Of a stretch of DNA of 63,028 bases, positions 26,438-36,132 are shown piece by piece (position 1 is the stretch's first letter; each line of letters begins with the position of its first letter). The translations under genes and the position numbers were made by a program. The stretch spans positions 1 through 63,028 of the forward strand of contig CALUIU010000017.1 of NCBI GenBank assembly GCA_944320795.1. Direction: 5' to 3'. The notes beneath the pieces are model-generated. The model was not told the DNA's origin. It saw only the letters and a program-made list of their open reading frames with translations, and did no database searches. Source of the stretch: Candidatus Paraprevotella stercoravium (lineage in GTDB: Bacteria > Bacteroidota > Bacteroidia > Bacteroidales > Bacteroidaceae).

Positions 26438-27247
26438 CTACTCGTCAATCTCTATTTCTCCGTCGAACACCCGTGTGGCCGGTCCGGTCATGCGGATTTG
26501 TCCGTCTTCTTCATTCCATTCAATGGTCAGTGTACCGCCGTCCATGGTAATCTTTGATGTCCGGCCGCATCGACCGCTGAATGCGGCAGCCACAGCGGTG
26601 GCACAGGCGCCGGTACCGCAAGCCATCGTGATGCCCGAGCCTCGTTCCCACACTCTCATCCGGATGTGTCCGTCCTCCAGTATCTGTGCGAACTCTACAT
26701 TCACACGGTCCGGAAATTCCGGATGATGTTCTAATTGAGGACCGATTTCTTCAAGCTTTACCGTCGAGATGTCATCTACAAAGACAACCAGATGCGGATT
26801 GCCTACCGACAAGGCGATGCCTTTTCCCGGAAATATTCCGCAGAGATCGGTTTCACGGATATTTTGCGGATAGCCCATTTCGACAGTGACTGATTCCACT
26901 TGTCCTTCCTTTACATTCAGATGCAGATGCTTGATACCGGAAAGCGTTTCCAGCCGGATGTCTTTCCGGTCGGTAAGCCCGTATTCGTATACATACTTTC
27001 CGATGCACCGGCTGGCATTGCCACACATCAGAGCTTCCGAACCGTCGGCATTGAAAATCCTCATGCTGAAGTCTGCGGTTTCCGATGGTCCGATCAGTAC
27101 CAGTCCGTCGCTTCCTATTCCTGTATGAGGCCGGCTCCATGCTATGGCCCATTTTTCGGGATGGGGTAACGGAAACAGCTGTGTGTTTACATAAATGTAG
27201 TCATTACCCGCTCCGTGCATTTTGGTAAAGTTGATGACTCTTTTCAT
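26438..27247 (-). CDS. dapF: Diaminopimelate epimerase
   Basis: The 269-residue protein has both active-site cysteines: [17 protein letters not shown] (proton shuttle Cys in MCGN, about residue 75) and [15 protein letters not shown] (second Cys near 212). [12 protein letters not shown] at the N-terminus is diagnostic. It converts LL- to meso-diaminopimelate for lysine and peptidoglycan synthesis. It is first in the dapF-dapL-glnN transcript, with dapL 47 bases downstream. A minus-strand -7 box TAACTTTG (27296-27289) lies 42 bases upstream of the start codon. Confidence 0.97.
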   Translation of the reverse strand: MKRVINFTKMHGAGNDYIYVNTQLFPLPHPEKWAIAWSRPHTGIGSDGLVLIGPSETADFSMRIFNADGSEALMCGNASRCIGKYVYEYGLTDRKDIRLETLSGIKHLHLNVKEGQVESVTVEMGYPQNIRETDLCGIFPGKGIALSVGNPHLVVFVDDISTVKLEEIGPQLEHHPEFPDRVNVEFAQILEDGHIRMRVWERGSGITMACGTGACATAVAAAFSGRCGRTSKITMDGGTLTIEWNEEDGQIRMTGPATRVFDGEIEIDE

Positions 27248-27288
27248 GTTTTATTGGTTTAATGCTGTCTTTTTGCTTTTCTTTAATG

Positions 27289-27296
27289 CAAAGTTA
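27289..27296 (-). promoter_or_regulatory. -7 box of the dapF-dapL-glnN operon
   Basis: CAAAGTTA on the plus strand reads TAACTTTG on the minus strand, an exact TAnnTTTG match. It is 42 bases upstream of the dapF ATG. No clear -33 TTG at 19-21 bases. Confidence 0.5.
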
Positions 27297-27660
27297 TTTC
27301 TTTTTGTTTTGAATAAGCTTGAAAGATACATCTTTCTGAAAAGAAATTTGTTTTGCTTACGTTTTGAGTTTATTTATGCTTGGGATGTTTGATTTTGATG
27401 GTTTGGGGAAGGTGTATGTTTCAAATTGAAACTTTCTCTGAAAATAACCGGAGAAAGCAAATGCCGATTTTAATTTTTTTTGATGAGACCGTAAACCGTC
27501 GGGTTGGATCCCGATATTGGGTTGTATTGGCAGTTATTGAAAAGTGAGATAAGAGAATAAAAATAGGAGCCTTCAGCAGTGCCAGGGGCTTCTTGCGTTT
27601 GTATATATAGTGTTTGGAGAATAGAAAAAGGCTATTACTTAAAATACAGAAGTAAAGAAA

Positions 27661-27690
27661 TTGATGGGAAAAGAAATATTTGTATCTTTA
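27661..27690 (+). promoter_or_regulatory. Promoter-like site upstream of a gene remnant
   Basis: TTG (27661-27663) and TATCTTTA (27683-27690, one base off TAnnTTTG) are separated by 19 bases, the expected spacing. It points toward the small open frame at 27782. Confidence 0.35.
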
Positions 27691-27781
27691 CGTATAGGCA
27701 TAAAAAAAAACCGGATTCATCACCAGTAACTGAAAGCTGGGAGAGGAACGCCCGGGACTGCAATACAAAATTGCAAAAGAT

Positions 27782-27970
27782 ATGGAATATAACAAAGCAT
27801 TCTTTGAAAAAGTTTTCTCTACGAAGAGGATGGAAAGATATTTCAGGCTTTTGCAGGATGTGCTTAAAGTATGCCGCTATACTGTAGGTTGCGATACACC
27901 AAAAGATTCAGAACAGTTCGTGCTGATGAAAAAGAGAGTGTGTGTTAAAAAAATAATGACTACTCCCTGA
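27782..27970 (+). pseudogene. Possible N-terminal remnant of an Abi-like protein
   Basis: The 62-codon frame starts MEYNKAFFEKVFSTKRMERYF, which resembles the conserved start of Bacteroidetes Abi-type proteins (pattern M-YN--FE--FS--RM-RYF). The similarity fades within about 40 codons, and the frame ends at 27970 inside the edge of repeat copy B. Full-length relatives are several hundred residues, so this would be a fragment. Family attribution is from memory of the motif and is weak. It might equally be a short orphan gene or noise. Confidence 0.25.
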
Positions 27971-28110
27971 AGTTACAGATTGTAACTATAATATTTAAAA
28001 GGACCGTATCAAACTCTGTATGGAGTCATGATGCGGTCCTTTCTTAAGTCTTTTAAGGTGCCCAAATTTCAATTTATAAGTTCATCTTTTCAAAAAATGA
28101 ATTTTGACAC
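27964..28110 (-). repeat. Palindromic dispersed repeat, copy B (about 147 bp)
   Basis: Read on the minus strand, this matches the element at 60997-61145 along its whole length with about 23 differences by hand alignment. It also matches the right part of copy A. It has the inverted repeat AAGGACCG-ATCA...TGAT-CGGTCCTT (28000-28042) and GTTACAGATTGTAAC (27972-27986). It begins 14 bases after the asnB stop codon and could end that transcript. Confidence 0.85.
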
Positions 28111-28123
28111 ATTTTCTTTTTGT

Positions 28124-29791
28124 TTATTCGTAAGCTTCTTCGTGAACACCCTTCACGGCTCTTCCGCTCGGGTCGTTTTTGCCTTGGAAAGAAGCATCCC
28201 ATGCCAGTGCTTCGGCGGTAGAGCAGGCTACGCTTGGTACACTCGGCACACTGCGTGCGGCGCTTTCGCTCGGGAAGTGTTCTTCAAAAATGCTGCGGTA
28301 ATAGTATTCCTCCTTGTTCTGTGGCGGGTTGATCGGGAAGCGTTCGGCTGCATGGACCATTTCTTCGTCGCTTACCGCCTGAGCTGTCATTTCTTTCAGT
28401 GTGTCAATCCAGGAGTAGCCCACACCGTCGGAGAACTGTTCCTTCTGTCGCCAAGCCACGGATGCCGGAAGCATGTCGGCAAAGGCTTCGCGCAGCACGC
28501 GCTTTTCGATTTCCTGACCGGGACACATTTTGGATGCCGGATTCAGGCGCATGGCCACGTCCAGGAACTCTTTGTCAAGGAAGGGGACACGGCCTTCGAC
28601 ACCCCAGGCCGAGAGTGATTTGTTGGCGCGCAGACAGTCGTAAAGATGCAGTTTGGAGAGCTTGCGCACGGTTTCTTCGTGAAAGGCCTGTGCGTTTGGC
28701 GCTTTGTGGAAGTAGAGATAACCGCCGAAAACCTCATCGGCACCCTCGCCGCTGAGCACCATCTTGATGCCCATGCTCTTGATGACGCGGGCCAGCAGGT
28801 ACATCGGCGTAGAGGCACGCACGGTGGTCACATCATAGGTTTCTATGTAATAGATCACATCGCGGATGGCGTCGAGTCCCTCCTGAATGGTGTAGTTGAT
28901 TTCATGATGCACGGTTCCGATATGATCGGCCACCTCGCGGGCCTTGGCCAGATCGGGGGCTCCCTTCAGACCCACAGCGAACGAATGGAGTTGCGGCCAC
29001 CAGGCTTCGTTCCGGCTGTCGCTTTCAATGCGGCGTGAAGCGAATTTCTTGGCCACGGCCGAGATGATGGAACTGTCCAGACCGCCTGAAAGCAGCACGC
29101 CATAAGGCACATCGCTCATCAGCTGGCGCTTGACGGCTTCTTCGAGTGATTCCTTCAGTGCCGGAACACTGGTGGGCGCATCCTTTACGGCGGCATAGTC
29201 AAACCAGTCGCGTTCGTACCAGCGGGTCATCTTGCCTTCGCGGCTCCAGTAGTAATGTCCCGGAAGGAAAGGCTCATAACGCTCGCAGAATCCTTCAAGC
29301 GCTTTCAGTTCGCTGGCGCAGTACACGGTGCCGTCTGCATCATACCCGATATACAGTGGAATGACTCCGATCGGGTCGCGCGCAATCAGAAATTCGTCTT
29401 TCTCCTCGTCATACAGGGCAAAGGCAAATATTCCGCTCAGGTCTTCCAGAAAGCGGATACCTTTTTCGCGGTAGAGGGCCAGTACCACCTCGCAGTCGGA
29501 GCCCGTCTGGAAAGGATATTTCCCTTCGTAGCGGTTGCGTATGTCGCGATGGTTGTAAATCTCGCCGTTCACGGCCAGAATCTGTTTCCGATCGGGCGAG
29601 AACAGGGGTTGCCCGCCGCTTTGCGGGTCCACGATCGAGAGGCGCTCGTGCGCCAGAATGGCGCTTTTGCCACAGTAAATGCCACTCCAGTCCGGACCGC
29701 GGTGACGGATCTTGGCCGACATCCGCAGCGCCTTGTCGCGTAAGGCTTTGGACTGCTCCTTGATATTGAATATTGCTACGATTCCACACAT
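28124..29791 (-). CDS. asnB: Asparagine synthase B (glutamine-hydrolysing)
   Basis: The 555-residue protein begins MCGIVAIFNI, so Cys2 becomes the N-terminal nucleophile of the class II glutaminase domain (about 1-200, with RHRGPDWSGIY, LAHERLSIVDP and NGEIYNH). The synthetase domain has the PP-loop LLSGGLDSSIISA near residue 235, then GEGADEVFGGYLYF. It makes asparagine from aspartate, ATP and glutamine-derived ammonia. It follows gltD by 24 bases and is last in gltB-gltD-asnB, which fits joint control by nitrogen supply. Confidence 0.97.
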   Translation of the reverse strand: MCGIVAIFNIKEQSKALRDKALRMSAKIRHRGPDWSGIYCGKSAILAHERLSIVDPQSGGQPLFSPDRKQILAVNGEIYNHRDIRNRYEGKYPFQTGSDCEVVLALYREKGIRFLEDLSGIFAFALYDEEKDEFLIARDPIGVIPLYIGYDADGTVYCASELKALEGFCERYEPFLPGHYYWSREGKMTRWYERDWFDYAAVKDAPTSVPALKESLEEAVKRQLMSDVPYGVLLSGGLDSSIISAVAKKFASRRIESDSRNEAWWPQLHSFAVGLKGAPDLAKAREVADHIGTVHHEINYTIQEGLDAIRDVIYYIETYDVTTVRASTPMYLLARVIKSMGIKMVLSGEGADEVFGGYLYFHKAPNAQAFHEETVRKLSKLHLYDCLRANKSLSAWGVEGRVPFLDKEFLDVAMRLNPASKMCPGQEIEKRVLREAFADMLPASVAWRQKEQFSDGVGYSWIDTLKEMTAQAVSDEEMVHAAERFPINPPQNKEEYYYRSIFEEHFPSESAARSVPSVPSVACSTAEALAWDASFQGKNDPSGRAVKGVHEEAYE

Positions 29792-29815
29792 AGTTGTTCG
29801 TGTTTATGTTGTTGG

Positions 29816-31183
29816 TTATAAGATGCGTGTTTGTGTTGTTTGTTTCTTGAGATAAGCGTCGATATCGCGTGCGGCCTTGCGTCCGCCGGCAATACATTTC
29901 ACGACCAGACTGGCACCGGTGGCGGCATCGCCTGCCACGAACACGTTTTCCGGTAGTTCCGGAAGGTTGTTCTTCAGGAAGCCCATGGCCAGCAGAACGA
30001 GGTCGGCCTTGAGTATCTCTTTCTTTCCGGTAGGCTGCATGGTGGGGCGCCCGCCGGGTTCTGCAGAAGGTATCCATTCCACTTCTTCCACTTCCATGCC
30101 GGTGACATGTCCGTTCTCGCCCAGAAAACGGTTGGTGGTCAGTGACCAGCGACGGGTACAGCCTTCTTCGTGGCTGGAGCTGGTCTTGAGCACTACGGGC
30201 CATTGTGGCCACGGGGTGGCCGGATTGTGGCCAACGGGCGGTTTGGGCATGATCTCGATCTGGGTTACGCTGGCGGCTCCGTGGCGGTTGCTGGTACCGA
30301 TGCAGTCGCTTCCCGTATCGCCACCGCCGATGACAACGACATGCTTGCCGCGTGCCTGGATGCGTTCCTCGTCGCTGAAATGCTGTCCGGCCAGTACGCG
30401 GTTCTGCTGGGCCAGCATCTCCATGGCCAGATGGATTCCCTTCAGTTCACGGCCCGGCACATTCAGGTCGCGGGCCTGCGGGGTACCGGTACATACGCAG
30501 TAGGCATCGAAGCCTTCGGGCAGACGGGCGAGGTCGATTTCGGTATTTGGCTGGAAACGGATGCCTTCGGCCTCCATGATCTTGAGACGGCGGTCGATCA
30601 CGGCCTTGTTCAGCTTGAAGTTCGGAATACCGAATCGGAGCAGTCCGCCGATATATTCCAGTTTTTCGAATACGGTTACTTCATAGCCCATGTGGTTCAG
30701 CTGGTTGGCGGCGGCAAGTCCGGCCGGTCCGGAGCCGATGACAGCCACTTTCTTTCCGTTGCGGGCATAGGTCTTGGGCTGCACATATCCTTCGCGGAAG
30801 GCCGCCTCGATGATGGCGCACTCGTCTTCGCGGATGGTTACGGGAGCGTCCATGCTCAGTTTCAGCACGCAGCTCTTTTCGCAGAGTGCCGGGCAGATGC
30901 GTCCGGTAAACTCCGGAAAGTCGTTGGTGTCGTTCAGTATCTCGTAGGCCTCTTTCCATTTTCCCTTGAACAGGGCATCCTGGAACTCAGGCGGGCGGTT
31001 GCCCAACGGGCAGGCCCAGTTGCAGAACGGCACTCCGCAGTCCATGCATCGGGAAGCCTGTAACTTGCGTTCTCCGGTGTTGAGGGTCTGCTCTACTTCT
31101 GCAAAGTCCGTAAGACGTTCGTGAATGCTGCGATAGCCCGCAGTCTGGCGCGGTATGGTTAAGAATGCTTTTGGATTTCCCAT
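29816..31183 (-). CDS. gltD: Glutamate synthase small (beta) subunit
   Basis: The 455-residue protein has the N-terminal Fe-S segment CMDCGVPFCNWACPLGN and a later CPALCEKSC, then an FAD motif VIGSGPAGLAAANQL (about 147-161) and an NADPH motif VVIGGGDTGSDCIGT (about 285-300). It ends with NVFVAGDAATGASLVVKCIAGGR. It passes electrons from NAD(P)H to the large subunit, which reduces 2-oxoglutarate plus glutamine to two glutamates. The gap to gltB is 66 bases, so the two are cotranscribed. Confidence 0.97.
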   Translation of the reverse strand: MGNPKAFLTIPRQTAGYRSIHERLTDFAEVEQTLNTGERKLQASRCMDCGVPFCNWACPLGNRPPEFQDALFKGKWKEAYEILNDTNDFPEFTGRICPALCEKSCVLKLSMDAPVTIREDECAIIEAAFREGYVQPKTYARNGKKVAVIGSGPAGLAAANQLNHMGYEVTVFEKLEYIGGLLRFGIPNFKLNKAVIDRRLKIMEAEGIRFQPNTEIDLARLPEGFDAYCVCTGTPQARDLNVPGRELKGIHLAMEMLAQQNRVLAGQHFSDEERIQARGKHVVVIGGGDTGSDCIGTSNRHGAASVTQIEIMPKPPVGHNPATPWPQWPVVLKTSSSHEEGCTRRWSLTTNRFLGENGHVTGMEVEEVEWIPSAEPGGRPTMQPTGKKEILKADLVLLAMGFLKNNLPELPENVFVAGDAATGASLVVKCIAGGRKAARDIDAYLKKQTTQTRIL

Positions 31184-31249
31184 GATTCTTGTGATGTTTT
31201 TTTGTGGGTTGATGATTCTTTTTTGAAACTCTCTTGGGGCGGCTGCCGG

Positions 31250-34200
31250 TTAATAGTCGCGCTGAACGGCTTCGATCTTTTCCTTCAGCTTGGCCATTTG
31301 TTCCTCGGCCAGCACACTCTTGTACTCAATCGGGGTGACCTGAATGAACTGGTCGGCATACTGTTCCCAGTGCTCCAGCATATCCTTGGCCAGCGGTGAG
31401 CCGGTGTGTTCGTAATGCTTGCGGAGCAGTTCCTTGACTTCTTTCACCGAAGATTTGTGTTCCAGAAGAGAAAGCTCTACCATTTCCATATTGCAGAAGT
31501 AGTCGAAGTCGCCTTTCTTGTTCCACACATAGGCAATACCGCCACTCATTCCGGCTGCAAAGTTTCTTCCGGTTTCGCCCAGAACGAGCACGCGTCCGCC
31601 GGTCATATACTCACAGCAGTGGTCGCCGGCTCCTTCTACCACGGCGATGGCTCCTGAATTGCGCACGGCAAAACGCTCGCCGGCCTGTCCGTTGATGTAG
31701 ACCTCGCCACTGATGGCACCATATAACAAGGTGTTTCCGGCAATGATGTTCTGCTCGGGAGCAAAATCGCTCTGGCGGTCCGGATAAACGGAGATGACAC
31801 CTCCGCTCAGTCCCTTGCCCAGATAGTCGTTGGCCTCGCCTTCGAGCTTGAAGTGGATGCCGTGGGCCAGGAAGGCTCCGAAGCTTTGTCCGGCTGAGCC
31901 GCGGAAGGTGACACGGATGGTTTCGTCGGGCAGTCCGGCATGACCGTACTGCTTGCATACGGCTCCCGACAGCATGGTTCCGGCCGAACGGTCGGTGTTC
32001 CGGATCGGGTATTCCAACTCTATTGGGGTTTGTCCGTCGATGGCAGGCTGCGCGTCGGCCAGAATGCGGCGGTCCAGCACTGTGTCGATTTCATGTTCCT
32101 GCTCGGTGCAGTGGCAGATGGCGGCATCGGTATCCACACGGTGCAGCAGACGGCTGAAGTCCACCAAAGCCGCCTTGCTTCCTTCCTCTCGCGGTTTGAT
32201 TTCGATCAGGTCGGTGCGTCCCACAATGTCCTCCAGACGGGTGAATCCCATCTCGGCCAGATATTCGCGCACTTCCTGAGCCAGGAATTCAAAATAGTTC
32301 ACCAGATACTGATAGTGTCCGCGGAAGCGTTCACGCAGTTTCGGGTCTTGGGTGGCCACACCCACCGGGCAGGTGTTGGCGTGGCATTTGCGCATCATGA
32401 CGCAACCCAATACAATCAGTACCGTGGTTCCGAAGGCAAACTCTTCGGCACCCAGAAGCGCCATGCTGATGATGTCGCGTCCGGTCTTGATCTGACCGTC
32501 GGTCTGAAGGCGCACCTTGCCGCGCAGTCCGTTCAGGACGAGGGTCTGTTGGGTTTCGCTCAGGCCGATTTCCGGAGAGATTCCGGCATAGCGCATGGAT
32601 GAGGCCGGTGATGCGCCGGTTCCTCCTTCGGCACCCGAGATGACAATCAGGTCGGCCTTGGCTTTGGCCACACCGGCGGCAATGGTACCCACACCGCTTT
32701 CTGCCACCAGCTTGACGCTGATTTTGGCCTGAGGATTTATATTTTTCAAATCGAAGATAAGTTGTGCCAGATCCTCGATAGAGTAGATGTCGTGATGAGG
32801 TGGAGGGGAGATGAGCGAGATGCCCGGGATGGAATGACGGGTCTTGGCAATGACCTCGTTCACCTTGAAACCCGGAAGTTGTCCGCCTTCGCCCGGCTTG
32901 GCTCCCTGGGCCACCTTGATCTGTATTTCTTCGGCATTGACCAGATATTCGGCGGTGACACCGAAACGTCCCGAAGCCACCTGTTTGGTCTTGCTGTTGA
33001 GCGAAATGCCGTCGTAAGTTTCATGGAAGCGGTCGCTGTCTTCGCCACCCTCGCCGGTGTTGCTTCGTCCGCCCAGTTTGTTCATGGCCAGCGCAAGAGC
33101 CTCGTGCGCTTCCTTGCTGATGGCGCCGAAGGACATGGCACCGGTTACAAAGTGCTTCACAATCTCCGAAACGGGCTCAACCTCGTCAATGCTGATCGGG
33201 TTGCGCTTGAAGCTGAAGAAGTCACGCAGGAATATCGGGTGTTCCTTCTCGTTGGCCAGCTGGGTGAATTCCTTGAACTTCTTGTAGCTGCCCAGACGGG
33301 TGGCCAGTTGCAGGCTGGCGATGGTTTCCGGATTCCAGGCGTGCTGCTCGCCCCCCTTACGGTAAGAGAACTGACCGATGTAAGGCAACAGGTCTTCCTG
33401 TTCGTGGGTGTGGCAGAAGCCGTCATCATGGAAGAACAGATAGTCTTTGGCAATCTCTTTCAGTCCGGCTCCGCCGATGGTGGAGATTTCGGTGCCGAAA
33501 TAATTCTTCAGGACGCTCTCGCTGAGGCCCACAGCCTCGAATATCTTGGCGCCGCGGTAAGAACGGATGGTGCTGATACCCATTTTGCTCATCACCTTAT
33601 ACAGGCCCTTGCAGATGGCCTTGATATAGTTCTTCTCGGCGGTTTCGTAGTTCATCTGTACTTCGCCTTTCTTCACCAGATCGTCCAGCACGGCAAAGGC
33701 CATGTATGGATTTATGGCGCTGGCACCATAGCCCAACAACAGGGCGGCATGCATCACTTCGCGCACTTCGCCGCTCTCAACAATCAGGGCGGTTTGCAGG
33801 CGCTTCTGCGCCCGGATGAGGTGATGGTGCACGGCACTCAGGGCGAGCAGTGACGGAATGGCGGCGTGCTGTTCGTCCACGCCGCGGTCGGACAGGATGA
33901 TGTAGTTGGCGCCGCCGGCAATGGCTTCCTCAGCTTCGTGGCAGAGTTCCTGCAGGCGCTGTTCCAGTCCGTCGGTACCCAATGCGGTGTCGAACACCAT
34001 TTGCAGTTTGGTGCACTGGAAGCCTTTGTAACGGATGTTGCAGAGGATGTCCAGTTGCGTGTTGGTCAGTATCGGGTGGGGCAGGCGTACCATTTTGCAG
34101 TGTGTGCCGCTTGGAGTCAGAATGTCCTGACCGATGGCCCCCACATATTCGGTGAGCGACATGACCAGTTCCTCGCGAATCGGGTCGATGGCCGGGTTGG

Positions 34201-35791
34201 TTACCTGGGCAAACTGCTGACGGAAATAGTTGAACAGCAGTTGAGGCTGCTCGGACAGAACGGCCAGCGGGGTGTCGTTACCCATAGAGGCTGTCGGTTC
34301 CGAACCGGTGCTGCACATCGGAGCGATGGTGCGCTCGATGTCCTCGCGGGTATATCCGAAACTGCGCAAGCGGCGGTTCAGGTCGTCCACCTTGTTTTCT
34401 GCCTTGCGTCCGCTGCGCAGCTGGTCCAGCTCGATGCGGTTGGTAGAGAGCCACTGGCGGTAAGGATGAGCGGCTGCCAGTTCGGCTTTCAGTTCGCCGT
34501 CGTAGTGAATCTGTCCGCTCTCGGTATCGATCAGCAGGATCTTGCCCGGTTGCAGGCGTCCTTTTTCCTGAACGCGCTCCGGAGCCACGGGAATCACTCC
34601 CGCTTCGCTGGCCACTACCATCATGCCGTCTTTGGTGATGAGGTAGCGTGCCGGACGCAGTCCGTTGCGGTCGAGCATACCGCCGGCATACCGTCCGTCG
34701 CAGAACATCAGGGCGGCCGGACCGTCCCACGGCTCCATCAGGATAGAGTGGTATTCATAGAAAGCCTTCAGCTCTTCGCTGATGGGGTTCTTGTCGTTGA
34801 ATGATTCCGGTACGAGCATGGCCATGGCATGTGGCAGGCTCAGACCGGAGCGTACGAGAAACTCCAGTACGTTGTCGAGCGAAGCACTGTCGCTCATGCC
34901 CGGTTGGATGATGGGACGCAGGGGGGTGATGTCGCCCAAGGTAGGGCTGGACAGCACACTTTCGCGCGCTTCCATCCAGGTGCGGTTGCCGCGGATGGTG
35001 TTGATTTCTCCGTTGTGGGCCAGCAGGCGGAATGGCTGTGCCAGGCTCCAGCGTGGGAAGGTGTTGGTGCTGAAGCGGGAGTGCACCACGGCCATACCGC
35101 TGGTAAAGTATGGCTGCTCCAAGTCCAGAAAGTATGTACGTACCTGAGTGGAAGAGAGCATACCTTTATAAATAATGGTCTTTGCAGAAAGAGAAACGAC
35201 ATAGAATTCCGGATCGGAAATAAGCCGTTCCATTTCCTTTCTGACGATATATAAGGTCTGTTCGGAAATTTCGCTTCCGTCTTGTGCCGTAACGAAAAGC
35301 TGTTTGATGTCCGGCTCCACAGCCAAGGCATCCTTGCCCAGTACCAAAGAGTCGACAGGCACTTGGCGTACGTGCATCAGTTCCAGACCGTTGTCGGTTA
35401 AAGTCGTGCGGATAATATTCAGATAATCAGCCTGCTTCTGCTCGTCTTTCGGGAAGAAGAACATACCGGTTCCGTATTTTCCCTTTTCGGGAACGGGAAT
35501 ACCCTGCAGCAGGATGAACTCGTGGGGAATCTGCAATAAGATGCCCGCACCATCACCCGTCTTGTTGTCGGCTCCTTCGGCACCGCGGTGCTTCATATTC
35601 TCCAGCAGTTTCAAGGCAGAGTCTACCAGTTCGTGTGATTTTCCGCCCTGAATGTTCACCAGCATGCCCACACCGCAGGCATCGTGTTCGTAAGAAGCGT
35701 CATACAAACCCTTACCCTGCAACTGTTGCTGTGCACTTGATAAGCGGCTGCTTCTGTCAAAAAGACTTTCATTGATGATGTTTGCTTTCAT
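31250..35791 (-). CDS. gltB: Glutamate synthase large (alpha) subunit
   Basis: At 1513 residues this is a full-length GOGAT. A propeptide of about 38 residues precedes the glutaminase nucleophile Cys39 (YEHDACGVGMLVN). The class II glutaminase domain extends to about 430 and holds RFSTNTFPRW and AHNGEINT. The central domain follows, then the FMN-binding synthase domain with GEGGEDSDRF and KPGEGGQLPG. Fe-S cysteines lie in GCVMMRKCHANTCPVGVAT. The C-terminal beta-helix has GGxVxVxG repeats. It takes the amide of glutamine to 2-oxoglutarate. A divergent PurF-like gene lies 341 bases away. Confidence 0.98.
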   Translation of the reverse strand: MKANIINESLFDRSSRLSSAQQQLQGKGLYDASYEHDACGVGMLVNIQGGKSHELVDSALKLLENMKHRGAEGADNKTGDGAGILLQIPHEFILLQGIPVPEKGKYGTGMFFFPKDEQKQADYLNIIRTTLTDNGLELMHVRQVPVDSLVLGKDALAVEPDIKQLFVTAQDGSEISEQTLYIVRKEMERLISDPEFYVVSLSAKTIIYKGMLSSTQVRTYFLDLEQPYFTSGMAVVHSRFSTNTFPRWSLAQPFRLLAHNGEINTIRGNRTWMEARESVLSSPTLGDITPLRPIIQPGMSDSASLDNVLEFLVRSGLSLPHAMAMLVPESFNDKNPISEELKAFYEYHSILMEPWDGPAALMFCDGRYAGGMLDRNGLRPARYLITKDGMMVVASEAGVIPVAPERVQEKGRLQPGKILLIDTESGQIHYDGELKAELAAAHPYRQWLSTNRIELDQLRSGRKAENKVDDLNRRLRSFGYTREDIERTIAPMCSTGSEPTASMGNDTPLAVLSEQPQLLFNYFRQQFAQVTNPAIDPIREELVMSLTEYVGAIGQDILTPSGTHCKMVRLPHPILTNTQLDILCNIRYKGFQCTKLQMVFDTALGTDGLEQRLQELCHEAEEAIAGGANYIILSDRGVDEQHAAIPSLLALSAVHHHLIRAQKRLQTALIVESGEVREVMHAALLLGYGASAINPYMAFAVLDDLVKKGEVQMNYETAEKNYIKAICKGLYKVMSKMGISTIRSYRGAKIFEAVGLSESVLKNYFGTEISTIGGAGLKEIAKDYLFFHDDGFCHTHEQEDLLPYIGQFSYRKGGEQHAWNPETIASLQLATRLGSYKKFKEFTQLANEKEHPIFLRDFFSFKRNPISIDEVEPVSEIVKHFVTGAMSFGAISKEAHEALALAMNKLGGRSNTGEGGEDSDRFHETYDGISLNSKTKQVASGRFGVTAEYLVNAEEIQIKVAQGAKPGEGGQLPGFKVNEVIAKTRHSIPGISLISPPPHHDIYSIEDLAQLIFDLKNINPQAKISVKLVAESGVGTIAAGVAKAKADLIVISGAEGGTGASPASSMRYAGISPEIGLSETQQTLVLNGLRGKVRLQTDGQIKTGRDIISMALLGAEEFAFGTTVLIVLGCVMMRKCHANTCPVGVATQDPKLRERFRGHYQYLVNYFEFLAQEVREYLAEMGFTRLEDIVGRTDLIEIKPREEGSKAALVDFSRLLHRVDTDAAICHCTEQEHEIDTVLDRRILADAQPAIDGQTPIELEYPIRNTDRSAGTMLSGAVCKQYGHAGLPDETIRVTFRGSAGQSFGAFLAHGIHFKLEGEANDYLGKGLSGGVISVYPDRQSDFAPEQNIIAGNTLLYGAISGEVYINGQAGERFAVRNSGAIAVVEGAGDHCCEYMTGGRVLVLGETGRNFAAGMSGGIAYVWNKKGDFDYFCNMEMVELSLLEHKSSVKEVKELLRKHYEHTGSPLAKDMLEHWEQYADQFIQVTPIEYKSVLAEEQMAKLKEKIEAVQRDY

Positions 35792-35832
35792 ATTATCATG
35801 TGTTTGTTTATTATCCTGTCTAAATGTCTTTG

Positions 35833-35840
35833 CAAAGATA
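35833..35840 (-). promoter_or_regulatory. -7 box of the gltB-gltD-asnB operon
   Basis: CAAAGATA on the plus strand reads TATCTTTG on the minus strand, an exact and common form of the Bacteroidales -7 box. It is 42 bases upstream of the gltB ATG. The -33 region has GTTTAAT rather than a clean TTG. Confidence 0.55.
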
Positions 35841-36095
35841 ACGGATGACAGTCGATTAAACGGTTTTACGTCTCAAATAAATGTTACATTCAGGAACAAG
35901 GTTACTGTTTGTAATCAAACGGGCATTATCTATAAGAAATTATTGTCTGTTTGCCTTGGTTGACTTATATTCCTTAACTTTCTTTTTTCCGCTTTTTGAT
36001 TTGTTGTGCTGAATCTTGGTTATCTAAAAAATGATTTTTCTGAAAAATAGTTCGTAAAAAATTGTTTTTGCTGTCTTTATGAATGGAATAATCCG

Positions 36096-36103
36096 TATCT
36101 TTG
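36096..36103 (+). promoter_or_regulatory. -7 box of the PurF-like gene
   Basis: TATCTTTG is an exact -7 match. It places the transcript start near 36110 and so rules out the in-frame ATG at 36079 in favour of that at 36133. The -33 element is not clear. Confidence 0.55.
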
Positions 36104-36132
36104 TGGCAAAATATAAAACATTTATAGACGAT

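Larger units (their letters stand above)
27248..28123. other. Long intergenic region between dapF and asnB
   Basis: These 876 bases hold the dapF promoter, a small hairpin (CTTTCTC at 27432-27438 with GAGAAAG at 27451-27457), a plus-strand promoter-like site and a possible gene remnant (27661-27970). The palindromic repeat copy B (27964-28110) ends just after the asnB stop codon. Base composition is A+T-rich compared with the flanking genes, as in degraded sequence. Confidence 0.5.
35792..36132. other. Divergent regulatory region between gltB and the PurF-like gene
   Basis: The 341 bases hold outward-facing -7 boxes for gltB (35833-35840) and the PurF-like gene (36096-36103). The 255 bases between are A+T rich. 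I found no riboswitch-like structure, no strong palindrome and no gene. Confidence 0.5.

Noticed and set aside
27579-27887. A 102-codon frame in the dapF-asnB gap
   Set aside because: Its start precedes the promoter-like site, it has no recognisable features, and it overlaps the better-supported 27782 frame.
32762-33853. Long open frames antisense to gltB and, similarly, to dapL (25281-26360)
   Set aside because: They are mirror frames of strongly conserved genes, with no start signals and no domain features.
36079-36132. Upstream ATG of the PurF-like gene
   Set aside because: It lies upstream of the -7 box at 36096-36103, and the glutaminase Cys would be buried behind a longer leader.
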